From Calditrichota bacterium (GTDB lineage Bacteria > Zhuqueibacterota > JdFR-76 > BMS3Abin05): a DNA stretch of 33,909 nucleotides. A model generated the notes under the pieces. That model saw nothing but the letters and a program-made list of their open reading frames with translations, did not search any database and was not told the DNA's origin. The stretch lies in assembly GCA_013151735.1 (NCBI GenBank), contig JAADHR010000080.1, positions 1 to 33,909 on the forward strand, read 5' to 3'. Positions 25,283-33,730 of this stretch are shown here, one piece after another; position 1 is the first letter of the stretch, and every line of letters begins with the position of its first letter. The position numbers and the translations under genes were made by a program.

Positions 25283-26581
25283 ATGAAAAAAATATCCCTT
25301 ATTTTACTTGCCTCTTTTTTGCTGGCCAGTCTGTTTATGGGCGGCTGCGGCAAGGAGCAGGCAACCTTTCCCAATCAGGATTTAAAAGGCAATCCGGCAC
25401 ATGCGGGAAAAATTGAAACCGTCACCATTCAATCCCAGTACGTCGGGGCTGAAAAAGCGGTCAAGGTTTATCTTCCCTACGGGTACAACCCCAGTAAAAA
25501 ATATCCGGTGATTTACTTTCTCCACGGATTTGGCGGGAACGAAAATTCATGGTTCGAGGGAAAAAGCTTGAACAAGGTAGCGGACGAACTCATTCAGGAC
25601 GGCACCATTCAACCCATGATTCTGGTGTGTCCCAATGCATCAAACGCACTTGGAGGCAGTTTTTACACCAATTCCATTGATACGGATCCCGAGCGAAATC
25701 CAAATCTGAATCCAAAAATGGGATTTGGGTTTTACGAATATTATTTTATCAAGGAAGTCATTCCAACCATCGAATCCAAGTACAGCATCGACGAAAACAA
25801 GCGGGCGATTGAAGGCCATTCAATGGGCGGCTACGGCGCTATGAAACTGGCCATGTTATACCCCACGTTGTTCAAATCGGTGGTGGCGCATTCGGGACCG
25901 CTTTCCTTTCATGAGCTCTTTTGGGGAACCGGCAGCAATCTGCTTCAGCGCGTTGCGACCGAAAACGACACCCTTATCGATCCGGCTAAAGTCGCCGCCG
26001 ACCCCTTCCATCACGTCATAACGGTTACGATGATGGGGATGGCCTCTGCTTTTTCGCCGCATTTTGGACCGGGACTCAGCTTTGATTATGTGAAGTACCT
26101 GATGTTTCCGGCTTTTCTGGCTCCCAAACCCAGCACGATCTACCAGTTTCCGGTTTCCACCACACCGGTTGATACGGCCGGACCCGGCGCAGCCGACGAT
26201 ATTCTCCCCGGCATCGACCTGCCCGTTCGCATTACCCAGCCCAACGTGACCGCCGACACGGTCACCTCTGTCATCCAAAAGTGGATGAGACAGGACTGCT
26301 ACACCATGCTGGAAACAGGCAAAAGCTACGACGGTTCGGATCTGGATTTGGCCGATTTCAAAAAGCTGAAAATCTACATGGACTGCGGGAATCAAGACGA
26401 TTTCGATCCCATGGATGACGGGGCCGGTTTCGGAATTATTGGCACAAACATCGCATTCGACCAGCTTCTGACCCAGAAGGGAATTGATCATGTTTTCGAT
26501 CGCTACACAGGCGCCCACAGCAGCGATGTGTATTATCGAATTGAGGTGGCCCTTAAATTTCAAAATGATGCATTGAAATAA
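25283..26581 (+). CDS. Secreted lipoprotein esterase (PF00756 esterase-D/Fes-like fold)
   Basis: Predicted alpha/beta-hydrolase of 432 aa anchored by a lipid. MKKISLILLASFLLASLF is a signal peptide ending in the lipobox-like MGGC. The esterase domain shows YFLHGFGGNENSWF, the nucleophile in GHSMGGYGA (S180), an Asp candidate in CGNQDDF and a His candidate in GAHSSDVYY. This matches PF00756 enzymes such as feruloyl esterases and siderophore esterases. An insertion of about 100 residues sits between the nucleophile and the Asp. ATG 25283 has AAGGAG upstream and lies 27 bp after the FadL-type gene. It probably cleaves an ester outside the inner membrane before import of the product; the actual substrate is unknown. 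Confidence 0.85.
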   Translation: MKKISLILLASFLLASLFMGGCGKEQATFPNQDLKGNPAHAGKIETVTIQSQYVGAEKAVKVYLPYGYNPSKKYPVIYFLHGFGGNENSWFEGKSLNKVADELIQDGTIQPMILVCPNASNALGGSFYTNSIDTDPERNPNLNPKMGFGFYEYYFIKEVIPTIESKYSIDENKRAIEGHSMGGYGAMKLAMLYPTLFKSVVAHSGPLSFHELFWGTGSNLLQRVATENDTLIDPAKVAADPFHHVITVTMMGMASAFSPHFGPGLSFDYVKYLMFPAFLAPKPSTIYQFPVSTTPVDTAGPGAADDILPGIDLPVRITQPNVTADTVTSVIQKWMRQDCYTMLETGKSYDGSDLDLADFKKLKIYMDCGNQDDFDPMDDGAGFGIIGTNIAFDQLLTQKGIDHVFDRYTGAHSSDVYYRIEVALKFQNDALK

Positions 26582-26594
26582 GCAGGACCTTGTT

Positions 26595-27062
26595 ATGAAT
26601 CGGACGTACGGTCGGGCAGCGATTTTTATAATCGCTGCCCTTTTTGTTACACTGGGCATCCTCTCCTGCAACCTGAACCATGGGCTGCATCCCGTGCCGA
26701 TCACCGGCATTGGCGGGACCATTACATTTCAGGGCCAATGGCCGGAAAATACGGAATTCGTGCGCATCGTTGTCTATCGCGATTATCCGCCCCCGTCTCT
26801 GATGGCCATCACCAGTTTTAGCGATCCGATTCCGTTTGGTTCCCGTACATACGCGTACGAATTGCAGCTTCCACCGGGAACGTACCACTGGATTCTGGTG
26901 GCATGGAAACCCAAAAACGCTCCCTTCACGGATATTCGTACAATCGGACAGTATTATGCCGAAGGCGACAGCAGCAAACCCGGACACGTAATCGTCCGAC
27001 AAGACCAGTTGACGCCGCATGTGGATATCGTCGCCGATTTTGGCGTTTTAAAAACACCGTAA
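26595..27062 (+). CDS. Small putative lipoprotein, unknown function
   Basis: A protein of 155 aa with an N-terminal hydrophobic stretch and the lipobox-like LGILSC, so probably a lipoprotein. The mature part looks beta-rich and contains GTITFQGQWPENTEFVRIV and LPPGTYHWILVAW, which resembles beta-sandwich domains of the carboxypeptidase-regulatory-like type. I do not recognise a functional family. It starts 13 bp after the esterase (AGGAC ribosome-binding site) and precedes the TonB-dependent receptor by 64 bp. Small lipoproteins beside TonB receptors often help capture the ligand; that is only a possibility here. Confidence 0.72.
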   Translation: MNRTYGRAAIFIIAALFVTLGILSCNLNHGLHPVPITGIGGTITFQGQWPENTEFVRIVVYRDYPPPSLMAITSFSDPIPFGSRTYAYELQLPPGTYHWILVAWKPKNAPFTDIRTIGQYYAEGDSSKPGHVIVRQDQLTPHVDIVADFGVLKTP

Positions 27063-27126
27063 AACAGATTGCGTTCATCTGAATAAGACGCATTTTTTCT
27101 CAAGTAATTAAAAATATGACGCCACA

Positions 27127-29331
27127 ATGAAACAGATTTTTTCAATCTCAACCGTCATCCTCCTTCTCACATTTTCCACATTCGGCTTTTCGCAGCCGAA
27201 TAAAGGAAAAATCGAGGGAAAGATAACCAACCAGAAGGGTCAGGCTTTGCCAGGTGTCAACATCATCCTGAAGGGCACCACGTTGGGAACAATTACAGAT
27301 CGCCGGGGAACTTTCAGTCTGGATCGAATTCCTGTGGGCCGCTACACCCTTCTTATTTCAATGATCGGCTACGAATCCCGTGAGATTCCAAATGTTCGGG
27401 TTTTCCCCGGCCGGTCCACCCGGTTAACGGTTCGCCTGAAACAGATTGCCATTGAGGCGCCCGCCCTTATTGTGACGGCCAGCAAAAAACAGCAAACCAT
27501 TCAGGATTCACCTGTCAGCGTATCCATTTTATCCGAAAAGGAAATCCAGCGTCGAAACAGCAGCAATCTTCAGGACATTATTGCATTCGTTCCGGGCGTT
27601 TATTTGATCAATAATCAATTGAATATACGCGGTTCCACCGGATACAACCAGGGCTCCGGAAGCCGGGTACTGGTTTTGCTGGACGGTGTTCCTTTTATCA
27701 CAGGGGATTCGGGAACCATCAACTGGGACGCCATTCCGGTCACGGAAATCGAGCGAATCGAAGTCATCAAAAGTGCCGGTTCGGCTTTGTACGGATCCAA
27801 TGCTTTGGGGGGCGTACTGAATATTATCACCCGCGATCCGGGGAATATCCCTCAAACGCGCATCCGGACATCCTGGGGATTTTACGAAAAACCGTACTAT
27901 CCGGAATGGCGCTGGACAAATCGTCTTCTGCAGTTTAATTCAATCGACGTGAGTCACTCGCAGACATTTCACAAGCTGGGAGTGCTCGTTTCAGCCGGGC
28001 GGAAAACATCAACGGGCTACAAACAAAACGGGAACACCACACGCTGGAATTTCTTTGGAAAATTTCATTACCGCATCTCCCCTGAAACCCACGCGGTTTT
28101 ACTCACGAATATCGCGTACGAAAACCACGGCCAATCCTTTTTGTGGCGGGGACCTGCTACTAATCATCCTTATGAGATTTCGCCCGATGCCATCGGCGAC
28201 AAAATCCACTCAGGCAAGTACATCTGGCATTTCACGTACAAAACCATGTTAAGGCGGAATCTGGCCTTCATCAGCAAGTCATCCCTTTACATGACACGCT
28301 GGCAGGATTATTTTCACGACAATCACGACTATTCGCGCACCAACAAGTGGGGACAGGAGTTTTTGTTTGAATACCAGCCGTTCCGGCGCCACAGCATGAC
28401 CTTTGGAACCGAGGGCATTTACCATCGAACGCACTCCTCTATTTTCGGGAATCCGTTTACCTACGATTGGGGGATTTATGCTCAGGATGAGGTCACCCTG
28501 CCCTTTCATTTCAAAACGACGATGGGTGTCCGATTCGATTTTCATCAGGTTGAAACGATTTTTCACGAGAGTCAGATCAGCCCCAAATTCGGACTGGTGT
28601 GGCAGCCGCTGCCAGGTATGGCCTTTCGCACCTCCCTTGGGAAAGGCTTTCGGGCCGCTTCCATTTCGGAAATTTTCACCCACACCCTGGTCTCAGGGTT
28701 TGAAGTGGTGCCCAATCTGGATCTGCGGGCCGAATCGGCCAGAGCCTTTGAGATCGGCTGGAACCAATTTCTGGGCAAAATTGCCATGCTGGACGTGGCC
28801 TATTTTCGAACCACGTACCGAAATATGATTAATCCGGAATTGGTCACCTACGTGCCGCCCGCCTTCCGTTTGGCCAATCTGTTAGAGGCCAGAATTCAGG
28901 GCGTGGATTTTAGCGGGAAGGTCGCCCCTGTTCCCCGGCATCTGTTTCTTCAACTCAATTACACCTATCTGGATGCCGAAAGACTTGGGAAAATCGAACC
29001 GGTGGTTTGCCTGGATGATTTTGCGCACATGCCCGGGCGAACCTTGCCGTACCGCCCCAGACATATTTTCACCGGCACACTTTCGGGGAAATACCGGGGT
29101 TGGCAACTGGGTCTGGACTACCGGTATTTGAGTCGTTATGAAGAGGTATCTGCCTACTGCAAGGATGCCCGTGTCCCCATTCGGAATTGGACCGCGCGAA
29201 TCGAAAAGGAATTCCGTGGAGTAACATTTTCCCTCAAAGTTGACAATCTGACTCAGTATTACTACACGGAATTTGAACGTAACATGTCACCGCCGAGAAA
29301 TTTCACATTCACGGTTCGGAAAAAAATCTGA
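27127..29331 (+). CDS. TonB-dependent outer-membrane receptor with CarboxypepD_reg-like N-terminal domain
   Basis: Energised outer-membrane receptor of 734 aa. Order: signal peptide (about 1-22), a carboxypeptidase-regulatory-like beta-sandwich (GKIEGKITNQKGQALPGVNIIL to about residue 110), a plug domain (QDSPVSVSILSEKEIQ to GVLNIITRDPG), and a 22-strand-type barrel ending in FTFTVRKKI. LIVTASK before the plug may be the TonB box. The CarboxypepD_reg extension is typical of FCB-group receptors. It is the last gene of the FadL-esterase-lipoprotein group. Its ATG lacks a good Shine-Dalgarno sequence, unlike its neighbours. Its ligand could be a siderophore, vitamin or organic compound; the adjacent esterase would suit a siderophore or an aromatic ester. 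Confidence 0.9.
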   Translation: MKQIFSISTVILLLTFSTFGFSQPNKGKIEGKITNQKGQALPGVNIILKGTTLGTITDRRGTFSLDRIPVGRYTLLISMIGYESREIPNVRVFPGRSTRLTVRLKQIAIEAPALIVTASKKQQTIQDSPVSVSILSEKEIQRRNSSNLQDIIAFVPGVYLINNQLNIRGSTGYNQGSGSRVLVLLDGVPFITGDSGTINWDAIPVTEIERIEVIKSAGSALYGSNALGGVLNIITRDPGNIPQTRIRTSWGFYEKPYYPEWRWTNRLLQFNSIDVSHSQTFHKLGVLVSAGRKTSTGYKQNGNTTRWNFFGKFHYRISPETHAVLLTNIAYENHGQSFLWRGPATNHPYEISPDAIGDKIHSGKYIWHFTYKTMLRRNLAFISKSSLYMTRWQDYFHDNHDYSRTNKWGQEFLFEYQPFRRHSMTFGTEGIYHRTHSSIFGNPFTYDWGIYAQDEVTLPFHFKTTMGVRFDFHQVETIFHESQISPKFGLVWQPLPGMAFRTSLGKGFRAASISEIFTHTLVSGFEVVPNLDLRAESARAFEIGWNQFLGKIAMLDVAYFRTTYRNMINPELVTYVPPAFRLANLLEARIQGVDFSGKVAPVPRHLFLQLNYTYLDAERLGKIEPVVCLDDFAHMPGRTLPYRPRHIFTGTLSGKYRGWQLGLDYRYLSRYEEVSAYCKDARVPIRNWTARIEKEFRGVTFSLKVDNLTQYYYTEFERNMSPPRNFTFTVRKKI

Positions 29332-29404
29332 TCCACCATAAACAGAAATCCCCAAATAGAAGTCTCCGGAACGTTGGACGTACCAAGGACTTCTCGCAAA
29401 AAAA

Positions 29405-30718
29405 TCATCCTTTCAACCATTTTTCCCAGGCATCAAGGGCTTTTTTATTTTGCGGATTCGAATACGCTTTATCCGGATTGTAACCAAAGTCCTGATTAAA
29501 AGTCTTCGTTAGCAAAGAATAAACCTGCTCCCGTACAAAGGGCAAATCAGACGATCGCAAAATAACAAGCGCCAGTTTTCCGCCTTTCTTTTTGTCAATT
29601 TGCAACAGCCGTTCCACAATGGCCATCCGCACAAAATCATCTGAATTCTTTTCAAACGCATGTTCCAGCCATGCCGTATCGGTTGTATTATTCAGCAGTG
29701 TACTTAATTTTTCTTCCGAAAGATCGCTCAGGCGGGATTCATCAACAGATTTTGGCGAGTCCTCCTTTAGCGCCGCTATGTGCTCATGTCCATAACCGGT
29801 TTTTTGTGCGTATTTTCCACCGGCATAAAACAGGCCGCCCACCAGTACGGCAAGCCCCACGCCGATTGCAATATTCCGCAAAGCAGCCGCTTTTGATTCT
29901 GAGCGGATTACATAAAGAACCAGCACTACCACCAGCAGCAGCAGACCGTAAAAACTGACCACGGTGGGCCCACTGGGCAGGTCGGCCACATAGGACACGT
30001 ACAATCCCATCACACTGACAACCAGCCCCATACTCCAGCCGATCAGTAACTGCTGCCACAGTTTATCGGTGATCATCATGGATGTGATGGCCGGAACAAC
30101 CAGGAAGACGAAAACCATCAACACACCGGCTGTCCCCACAGAGTGGGTAATCACAATTCCAAAGGTCAGGTAGAACAGAAAATCCCAGAAACGAACCGAG
30201 ATTCCGCGGCGGTAGGCCTCTTCAGGATTATTCGAGATGAGCAAGAATTTGTCCCGAAATGTGTAGTGGAATAGTCCCACCAAAGAATAGACCAGAGCCG
30301 CCTTTCCGATTGTTGACCACTTTACCCAGAGAATATTGCCGGTGAGCATTTCCTTAATGTGTTCGGCTCCGTGGGGCGCCTTGTCGATGACAAGAATGGA
30401 CACGGCTGCAGCCAGAGCGTACACCAATCCGATAATGGCTTCCTGCGGGACTTTTCCCTCCCGGAATCGGGAAATTGAAAAAATGGCCGCACCGATAAAC
30501 GTGAATCCGAGTGAAAACCAGTAAGCGGCTGCCGTTTTTGGCATGATCCCGAATAAAAAGGCCACGGTCGTACCCAATGCTGCAATTTGTGCAAGCGCCA
30601 AATCTACAAAAATTACCTGCCGCTTAATGACATGCAATCCCAAATACGAGTGAATGCCTACCAAAACCAGACATTCAAAAAAGGCGGGAAGCATGATATC
30701 CATGACGTTAAAATGCAT
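29405..30718 (-). CDS. ZnuB-like metal ABC transporter permease with C-terminal soluble extension
   Basis: Membrane subunit of a zinc or manganese ABC importer (ABC-3 family). LHVIKRQVIFVDLALAQIAA and GILVVPAITSMMITD-like segments, here VFLVVPAITSMMITD, are the family motifs, and about eight to nine membrane segments fill residues 1-300. Unusually, about 136 residues follow the last membrane segment (residues about 302-437), rich in charged helices (RMAIVERLLQI, LPFVREQVYSLLT) that look like HEAT-type repeats. ATG 30718 has GGAGAG at normal distance, so I prefer it to an upstream TTG. It is downstream of the binding-protein gene, separated by about 170 bp with a strong hairpin. No ATPase gene is present in the cluster. 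Confidence 0.85.
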   Translation of the reverse strand: MHFNVMDIMLPAFFECLVLVGIHSYLGLHVIKRQVIFVDLALAQIAALGTTVAFLFGIMPKTAAAYWFSLGFTFIGAAIFSISRFREGKVPQEAIIGLVYALAAAVSILVIDKAPHGAEHIKEMLTGNILWVKWSTIGKAALVYSLVGLFHYTFRDKFLLISNNPEEAYRRGISVRFWDFLFYLTFGIVITHSVGTAGVLMVFVFLVVPAITSMMITDKLWQQLLIGWSMGLVVSVMGLYVSYVADLPSGPTVVSFYGLLLLVVVLVLYVIRSESKAAALRNIAIGVGLAVLVGGLFYAGGKYAQKTGYGHEHIAALKEDSPKSVDESRLSDLSEEKLSTLLNNTTDTAWLEHAFEKNSDDFVRMAIVERLLQIDKKKGGKLALVILRSSDLPFVREQVYSLLTKTFNQDFGYNPDKAYSNPQNKKALDAWEKWLKG

Positions 30719-30798
30719 AAAAAATCTCTCCAATCCTTACAAATTCGGAATGTGTTGTTTGTACGTCCACGCGAAAAACCTTCATTCGTCTTAAATTC

Positions 30799-30828
30799 TC
30801 CGGCACAGACCGCTGTGTCTGTGCCGGA
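30799..30828. other. Perfect 12-bp hairpin between the binding protein and permease genes
   Basis: TCCGGCACAGAC (30799-30810) pairs exactly with GTCTGTGCCGGA (30817-30828) across a 6-nt loop. On the minus strand no T-run follows, so it is not a classical terminator. It may stabilise or process the upstream mRNA and so set the ratio of binding protein to permease, or be a dispersed palindromic repeat. Confidence 0.7.
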
Positions 30829-30890
30829 AAATCACTCTCAACAAAATGCTTTGTTAAGAAATAAAACGGGTTGAAAAACATTAGCACCCA

Positions 30891-31937
30891 TTATTTCTTC
30901 GTCTTTGCGTACGCCTCTTTTAAATGGGAAACCCAGTAATCAAAAAGATCAAAAACCGACTTTACCTGGGGGACACCTCCCACATAATAGGGCACAATAA
31001 CCGGAACGGCTCCCACTTTTTGGGCGATTCGCTTCACTTTTGCTTCATCAAAATAGTTGGCCGACAAAATAACGTGGACATTGGATTTTCGCATTTCATT
31101 CACCAGTTCTTCAATATGCCGGGGTGAAGGAGGAATACCCGGCTTCGGTTCCACATTTCCGATCTCTTCAAGGCCGAAAAGTTTCAGAAAATAGATCCAG
31201 CCTTTATGATAGGTCACTATTTTTTGTCCGCGAAAGCTCATGCCTTCTTTCAGCCATCCACCCAGATAATCGATTAATTTTTTGCCTCCATACTCTTTTG
31301 ATTCCAAAAACGAAATCAGATTCCCGGAAAGAGCCAGCTTTGTAAGCATTTTGCCGCCCATTAATTGCACCAATTGTTCGCCAAAAAGACGGCGGTCTAT
31401 TTCGGCCTTAAACTTCTTGTTGTTTGCCTCAAAGAAAGCAGCGTTTTCGGGAGAGACTTTGGTCAGACCAATCGTAATATTATCCGCAATGACCTTGTCG
31501 TTTAATGGACTGGTTGTAATGTGGGGATTTCCGTAAATGTGAAGTCCGCCCTCGGAACGGGTTAAAGCAGACGGCTTTTGCAGCAATTGGATACCATCGT
31601 AAGCCGCGACGTAACCAATTTGTCCCGAACGGATTCTGGGGTTGTTGGCCATATCCATCAGCGACGGCACCCAGAGTTCCAGATCCAAACCCGTTGTTAC
31701 AAACAGGTCGGCATGGCGCATCAGCACGGCAAAACTGGGTTTCGGGCGTACAAAATGCGCATCCTGGTCCCCCTGAACAATGTGCGTAACGTCTACCTTA
31801 TCACGGCCAATGTACTTCGTTATGTAAGCATAATCCGGCAGAGTGGTGACCACCTTTATTTTTTTGGCAAAGAGATTCTGAGAGGTAAATCCCAAAATCG
31901 CCATCAGGATCAAAGTCATCCATTTATTTTTAAACAT
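30891..31937 (-). CDS. znuA: ZnuA-like metal-binding periplasmic protein
   Basis: Cluster A-I solute-binding protein for a zinc/manganese ABC importer, 348 aa. The N-terminus is a signal peptide (MFKNKWMTLILMAILGFTSQ). Likely metal ligands are the histidines in GDQDAHFVRP, GNPHITTSP and TYHKGW and an acidic residue in SANYFDEAKV. The histidine-rich loop of many ZnuA proteins is absent. ATG 31937 is preceded by GGAGG. It is co-directional with a ZnuB-like permease and an outer-membrane protein. Zinc is my preferred metal; manganese or iron is possible from sequence alone. Confidence 0.88.
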   Translation of the reverse strand: MFKNKWMTLILMAILGFTSQNLFAKKIKVVTTLPDYAYITKYIGRDKVDVTHIVQGDQDAHFVRPKPSFAVLMRHADLFVTTGLDLELWVPSLMDMANNPRIRSGQIGYVAAYDGIQLLQKPSALTRSEGGLHIYGNPHITTSPLNDKVIADNITIGLTKVSPENAAFFEANNKKFKAEIDRRLFGEQLVQLMGGKMLTKLALSGNLISFLESKEYGGKKLIDYLGGWLKEGMSFRGQKIVTYHKGWIYFLKLFGLEEIGNVEPKPGIPPSPRHIEELVNEMRKSNVHVILSANYFDEAKVKRIAQKVGAVPVIVPYYVGGVPQVKSVFDLFDYWVSHLKEAYAKTKK

Positions 31938-31983
31938 GTTGTCCTCCATTTTTCACAATAAAGAATCGCTTGTTTGTTGTATG

Positions 31984-33285
31984 TTAGTAGCGTTCGTGCT
32001 TGTGGGGCCCTGCTGCCCAGGTAATCTGCAACCAGGCCCTGTTTTCCGACGCCGCCAATGCTTTGCCGTCCCGGTGTTGAAACTCCAGGCGCATGCGCAC
32101 CCAATGACTTTGCCACCAGGTAACATAGGGAACAATCTGGTAAATGGACTGACCCGCATTATCCAACTGAAAGGGCTGGGTCCAATCGCCGCGAAGCCCG
32201 ACAACCCAGCGTTCACTCAATTTTCGCTGGATGTACGAATAGCCTCCCATCGCTGTTAATTCTTTCTGCTGAGGCAGGTCCTTTTTCACGTAAAATAGCT
32301 CCGTCCGCCAGAGGAAATTTTTGTAATGCGCCCGATTGACAGGTTCCCAGAAGTAGGTGAAATCAACACCCCCCACCAGGGTTCGGCGGCCCGGAGCCTC
32401 ATCTGAATTTTCCATCACATTGCTGATGGTTTTGACATGATTTTCTCCGATCATTCCGGTCAGTCCCAGCTCAACATACGCGTTTCGGGTAAGATCGTAG
32501 TAATTCTTCAGGTGACCCAACAGGGCGGGCACACTGTAAAATTCTCCGGAAAACAAGTGGCTGTTTTGGCCATTGGTTAATTGCAGGGTTAAATACTGAG
32601 TAACGGGGGAAATTCGCGGAACATCCCAATCCATTGAAAAACCCGTCTGGTTGAGTCCCTCCGGACCAAACAATTCCTGAATGGCCAACGGAAAAAAGAT
32701 TTGATCCAGCGAGTGGGCGTGCCAGCGATTCACCACACCAAATTGCTGCCGGAATTTTCCAACCATGAACGACAAACCGGGAATTTCACCCGACCACACG
32801 GCATACGCTTCTCCCAATTCAGCGCCCTCCGGATGGATTTCGACGGCAATTTTGGTGTAGCTGAAGGGATCCAAGTCCGATCGAAAATGAAGTCCCAACA
32901 CCCTGAAATTATTTCCACTTCGGTCTTCGCCCATGTGATGGGGGGATTCAAAAATGTAGTGGCTTAAATAATCGCCCGTAACACTGATTTCCGGGTTAAT
33001 CGCCTGCAGGGCCCGCTGGCCGCCGCGAAAGACTTTGGTTTTTTTGGCTGTTTCGGGCTTTTCAGCGGCCGCCGTTTCGGCTTCTTGTAAAAGCCGCTGC
33101 AATTCCGCCTCCTGCTGCTTTTCTTCCAGCTTTTGAAGCCTTTTGTTCAAGGCATTCATCTTTTTTTCCAGAAGTTGAATTGTGGAGTCGTTCTTTGCCG
33201 ACGTAACGGATGTCACCTGAGCCGTTACAGAAATCGGGAGACCAATCACCAAAACTCCAATTAAGGAGAAAAAAAGGCGTTTCAT
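31984..33285 (-). CDS. Outer-membrane channel-like protein with N-terminal coiled coil
   Basis: A protein of 433 aa with a signal peptide (about 1-22) and a periplasmic coiled coil (about residues 35-75, KMNALNKRLQKLEEKQQEAE) followed by a region of amphipathic strands typical of a beta-barrel (for example GLHFRSDLDPFSYTKIAVEI, FMVGKFRQQFG). It ends in AAGPHKHERY, a short histidine-bearing tail. I do not recognise a named family; it resembles porins with coiled-coil N-termini of the OprO/OprP or alginate-porin-like style only in outline. It lies 47 bp before the binding-protein gene and upstream of the permease, so it may be the outer-membrane entry route for the same metal. GGAGG lies before ATG 33285. 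Confidence 0.72.
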   Translation of the reverse strand: MKRLFFSLIGVLVIGLPISVTAQVTSVTSAKNDSTIQLLEKKMNALNKRLQKLEEKQQEAELQRLLQEAETAAAEKPETAKKTKVFRGGQRALQAINPEISVTGDYLSHYIFESPHHMGEDRSGNNFRVLGLHFRSDLDPFSYTKIAVEIHPEGAELGEAYAVWSGEIPGLSFMVGKFRQQFGVVNRWHAHSLDQIFFPLAIQELFGPEGLNQTGFSMDWDVPRISPVTQYLTLQLTNGQNSHLFSGEFYSVPALLGHLKNYYDLTRNAYVELGLTGMIGENHVKTISNVMENSDEAPGRRTLVGGVDFTYFWEPVNRAHYKNFLWRTELFYVKKDLPQQKELTAMGGYSYIQRKLSERWVVGLRGDWTQPFQLDNAGQSIYQIVPYVTWWQSHWVRMRLEFQHRDGKALAASENRAWLQITWAAGPHKHERY

Positions 33286-33327
33286 GAAAATCCTCCTTTA
33301 TTTCAAATGTTAAAATTCGCTCGCAGC

Positions 33328-33385
33328 GTTTGGTCACAATATTCTCTTATAAACCGCTTCTTTTCAAAGATAGCGGTGACCAAAC
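33328..33385. promoter_or_regulatory. Paired inverted repeat upstream of the outer-membrane protein gene
   Basis: GTTTGGTCAC (33328-33337) is the exact reverse complement of GTGACCAAAC (33376-33385), separated by 38 bp. A second pair, ACCGCT (33353-33358) with AGCGGT (33372-33377), overlaps the right arm, so the two foldings would compete. It fills the spacer between two genes of the metal-uptake cluster. A repressor operator pair or an RNA switch are both possible. Confidence 0.55.
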
Positions 33386-33418
33386 ACGTACGAATACGGT
33401 TTTTGTTTGTGCGAATTT

Positions 33419-33730
33419 TTAGTTTGAAAAGGCTGGAGGACTTCTGGAGGTAGAAAGATGGGAAATAATTTCTGTGGGGATTTCTTCCTCAAGAGGAATA
33501 ACCGTCCATAAAATGGTAATAAAAAGAATAAAAATGACAACCAGAAGCATGGGAGACGGCGTAATAAGCATTGTTTCAATAATATACGCCGGGCATTCAC
33601 CCCGCTCCGGTTGGTTAAGCGGATGATTGTGCAAAAACGGGGCGTAGGAAACCAGGAAGATAAATTCAAATCCTGCCACAATGAGCAGAAGAACCAAAAA
33701 GAGTTTTAAATGTCCGTCGGCTTTTTTCAT
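33419..33730 (-). CDS. Small membrane protein, unknown function
   Basis: A protein of 103 aa with two membrane segments (about residues 8-27 and 58-78) joined by a loop with HNHPLNQPERGECP, which contains two histidines and a cysteine. The C-terminus is polar. I do not recognise the family. I chose ATG 33730 (GAGAACGGA upstream); a TTG eight codons earlier is less likely. It is the first visible gene of the metal-uptake cluster, with 133 bp to the next gene. The loop residues could bind metal, but this is only suggested by position and composition. Confidence 0.6.
   Translation of the reverse strand: MKKADGHLKLFLVLLLIVAGFEFIFLVSYAPFLHNHPLNQPERGECPAYIIETMLITPSPMLLVVIFILFITILWTVIPLEEEIPTEIISHLSTSRSPPAFSN

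Noticed and set aside
25856..26722. Open frame of 288 codons on the minus strand, opposite the esterase
   Set aside because: The plus-strand esterase has signal peptide, lipobox and catalytic motifs; the reverse frame has none.
29359..29393. GAAGTC/GACTTC repeat between the convergent TonB receptor and permease genes as a terminator
   Set aside because: Only six base pairs with a 23-nt loop and no T-run on either strand.
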